Below the pieces are notes generated by a model that worked only from the letters and a program-made list of their open reading frames with translations, had not been told where the DNA came from and made no database searches. A stretch of DNA of 44,250 nucleotides from a bacterium (lineage in GTDB: Bacteria > Electryoneota > RPQS01), in NCBI GenBank assembly GCA_018812265.1, contig JAHJDG010000210.1, forward strand, positions 1 to 44,250. The letters run 5' to 3'. Numbering within the stretch: the first letter of the stretch is position 1; the number at the start of each line of letters is the position of its first letter. The position numbers and the translations under genes were made by a program. Shown piece by piece: positions 42,843 through 44,250 of the stretch.

Positions 42843-42886
42843 GGCGGAAGGATGATCGAGTTTTCATCCTTCATCCTTCCGCCTTT
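42843..42886 (+). terminator. Hairpin terminator before alr
   Basis: GGCGGAAGGATGA (42843-42855) pairs perfectly over 13 bp with TCATCCTTCCGCC (42871-42883) and is followed by TTTG. The short T-run makes the strength uncertain. It lies between the subtilase gene and alr. Confidence 0.6.
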
Positions 42887-42939
42887 GTCCTTTCTTCACC
42901 GTCATCGCCCGTAAATCCTATCCCATCACGCTGGCCGAA

Positions 42940-44070
42940 GTGACCACGGCCGATTCGCACGAGCCTCACCGCCCGACGTTTGCGCGTGTGGATTCCAGCG
43001 CGCTCGCGGGAAATTTCCGTACTTTCCGTGAACACGCGAAGGACGCGCGTATCATGGCGGTGGTCAAGGCCGATGCCTACGGGCACGGACTTCTGAAATG
43101 CGCCCAGATGTTCGGCGATCTCGGCGCGGATTATCTTGGCGTGGGTTTCGTGGAGGAGGGCATCGCCCTCCGACGCGCGGGGATCACCCAGCCGGTTCTG
43201 GTTCTGGGCGGCATCGCCGGCTCGCAGATTGACCTCTTCATCGAGAACAATCTCGAAATCACCGCCAGTTCCGTTTTCAAGATCGAAGCGACCGACTCCG
43301 AAGCGAAGGGTCTCGGCAAACGCGCCCGCGTCCATCTGAAGATTGACACGGGCATGAATCGCATCGGCCAGAACTGGCGGACGTCGGAACGGCTTTTCGA
43401 GGCTGCCCGTCGCTGTGAGCATGTGGAAGTCGTCGGCATCTATTCCCATCTCGCCACCGCCGAAGAAGAGAACACGGGCTTCGCCGAAGAGCAGATCGCG
43501 CGTTTCCGCGAAGTGCTCATGCAGGCCGAAGCCGCGGGTCTCCATCCCGAGCACAAGCATCTCTGCAATTCCGCCGGAGCCATTCGTTTCCCGCACGCGC
43601 ATTTCACGATGATCCGCCCCGGTCTCGGCCTCTATGGCCAGCACGCCTCGCCCGAGTTGCAGAAAAAATTCCCGCTTCGCAGCGCCATGTCGCTGGTCAG
43701 CGAAATCGTGTACATGAAACGCATTCGCAAGGGCGAGAGCGTGAGCTATGGCCGCGTGTGGACGGCTCCCGAGGACGTGTGGATCGCCACCGTTCCGGTC
43801 GGCTACGGCGATGGTTATCCGCGTCTGCTCTCGGGCCGCGCGCACGTTTTGATCGGCGGCAAGCGCTATCCTATCGTCGGCACGGTCTGCATGGATCAAT
43901 TCATGGTCTGTCTCGGTCAGGATCGCTACCGCGTGGGCGAGCCGGTCGCTCTGTGGGGCCGTCAAGGCGATCAGGAAATCTCCCTCTGGGATATCTGCCG
44001 TCCCTCCGGCTTTATCCCTTACGAGCTGCCGATCTTTCTGACCGGCCGCGTGCCCAGAGTCTTTGTATGA
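42940..44070 (+). CDS. alr: Alanine racemase
   Basis: This 376-residue PLP enzyme interconverts L- and D-alanine for peptidoglycan. The PLP lysine is K43 in VVKADAYGHG and the second catalytic base Y270 in ESVSYGRVW. MNRIGQNW, PGLGLYG, PVGYGDGYPR and VGTVCMDQFMV complete the family pattern. Length is typical. The start is a GTG at 42940 with no clear Shine-Dalgarno site; no in-frame ATG is near. Together with dapA, dapB and the aspartokinase it points to standard diaminopimelate-type wall synthesis. Confidence 0.93.
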   Translation: MTTADSHEPHRPTFARVDSSALAGNFRTFREHAKDARIMAVVKADAYGHGLLKCAQMFGDLGADYLGVGFVEEGIALRRAGITQPVLVLGGIAGSQIDLFIENNLEITASSVFKIEATDSEAKGLGKRARVHLKIDTGMNRIGQNWRTSERLFEAARRCEHVEVVGIYSHLATAEEENTGFAEEQIARFREVLMQAEAAGLHPEHKHLCNSAGAIRFPHAHFTMIRPGLGLYGQHASPELQKKFPLRSAMSLVSEIVYMKRIRKGESVSYGRVWTAPEDVWIATVPVGYGDGYPRLLSGRAHVLIGGKRYPIVGTVCMDQFMVCLGQDRYRVGEPVALWGRQGDQEISLWDICRPSGFIPYELPIFLTGRVPRVFV

Positions 44071-44089
44071 CTCATGTGGCCTTGAATCT

Positions 44090-44107
44090 CCCCCCGTTTA
44101 CGGGGGG
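44090..44107. terminator. Symmetric hairpin between alr and the transposase
   Basis: CCCCCCG (44090-44096), loop TTTA, CGGGGGG (44101-44107). It lies 20 bases after the alr stop and 10 bases beyond the transposase stop on the other strand. It may be a bidirectional terminator or part of the insertion-sequence end. No T-run follows. Confidence 0.45.
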
Positions 44108-44116
44108 ACAAAGGAC

Positions 44117-44250
44117 CTATCTCGAAATAATACGATTCCAGATAAGGGATGCGGCGGCGAAACACAGCAGGGCGAAGTGTGCACGTAACGTTTTCTCGAA
44201 GCGCACGAGCAGTTTGCGATAGCGATTGAACCAGCTATGGCAGGCTTCAA
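44117..44250 (-). mobile_element. IS5-like transposase, C-terminal fragment cut by the window edge
   Basis: Read on the minus strand from the window edge, the last 43 codons give EACHSWFNRYRKLLVRFEKT, continuing LRAHFALLCFAAASLIWNRIISR to a TAG at 44117-44119. The pattern (E)xxxSWxNRxRxLLVRxE...L.AxxAL.xFAAAxxxxxR is the conserved end of IS5-family DDE transposases, in which the leading Glu is the third catalytic acid. The rest of the gene and the other IS end lie outside the window, so its intactness is unknown. Confidence 0.8.

Overview
The window (about 44 kb, roughly 57% GC by eye) looks like a chromosomal segment of an uncultured or candidate-phylum bacterium of the FCB superphylum (Fibrobacteres-Chlorobi-Bacteroidetes and relatives). 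The main reason is that nine predicted exported proteins end in the same ~85-residue type IX secretion (T9SS, Por) type A sorting domain, with the YPNPFN motif, a GR/GQ turn, LPSGxYF and a basic/hydrophobic tail such as KxVLLK. Housekeeping genes (prfB, dapA, dapB, an aspartokinase gene, alr, lolD, trmO) are intact. UGA, UAA and UAG all serve as ordinary stops.

Layout. 1-420: a short transcript candidate with a strong promoter and terminator. 492-1910: MATE exporter. 2132-10470: a tight operon of four secreted YCF48-like (BNR-type, TTDGGxTW) beta-propeller proteins with trmO embedded by 4-bp ATGA overlaps. 10593-14108: lolD, two lipoproteins, and an XRE regulator plus membrane-protein pair. 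14364-21296: a secreted repeat protein with Kre9/KNH-like domains, a membrane SpoIIE-type phosphatase, gene remnants, a small membrane protein and a TPR protein. 21521-22975 (minus strand): NtrC-family regulator. 23392-24994: dapA-dapB. 25100-26640: dispersed repeats, an unknown protein and a GIY-YIG gene. 26805-35933: two very large paralogous secreted proteins with a near-identical leader, then an aspartokinase and a SpoIID/SPOR protein. 35944-38179: MntA-HepT toxin-antitoxin pair, a second MNT gene and a HEPN-like protein. 38259-44070: prfB, two more T9SS cargo proteins (one a subtilase) and alr. The right edge cuts an IS5-like transposase on the minus strand.

Most notable result. Two of the four YCF48-like genes (4314-6488 and 6522-7802) are each interrupted by one in-frame UGA at the same place in the second propeller repeat. 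In both, the frame stays open for hundreds of codons afterwards. The UGA is followed in frame by a Gly-rich stretch, Cys and His (G-U-G-x-G-G-C-E-x-H-S). A perfect 7-8 bp hairpin starts 9-10 nt after the UGA, as expected for a bacterial SECIS element. I read these as selenocysteine codons in T9SS-exported beta-propeller proteins, a selenoprotein family I do not recognise. The nearby prfB also recodes a UGA, by the classical programmed +1 frameshift, so UGA has three readings in this window.

Other points worth attention are the 90-nt leader shared by the two giant secreted genes, the GIY-YIG gene framed by inverted dispersed repeats, the doubled MNT locus beside a HEPN-motif protein, and three copies of a membrane-protein tail, one of them fused to a foreign N-terminus.
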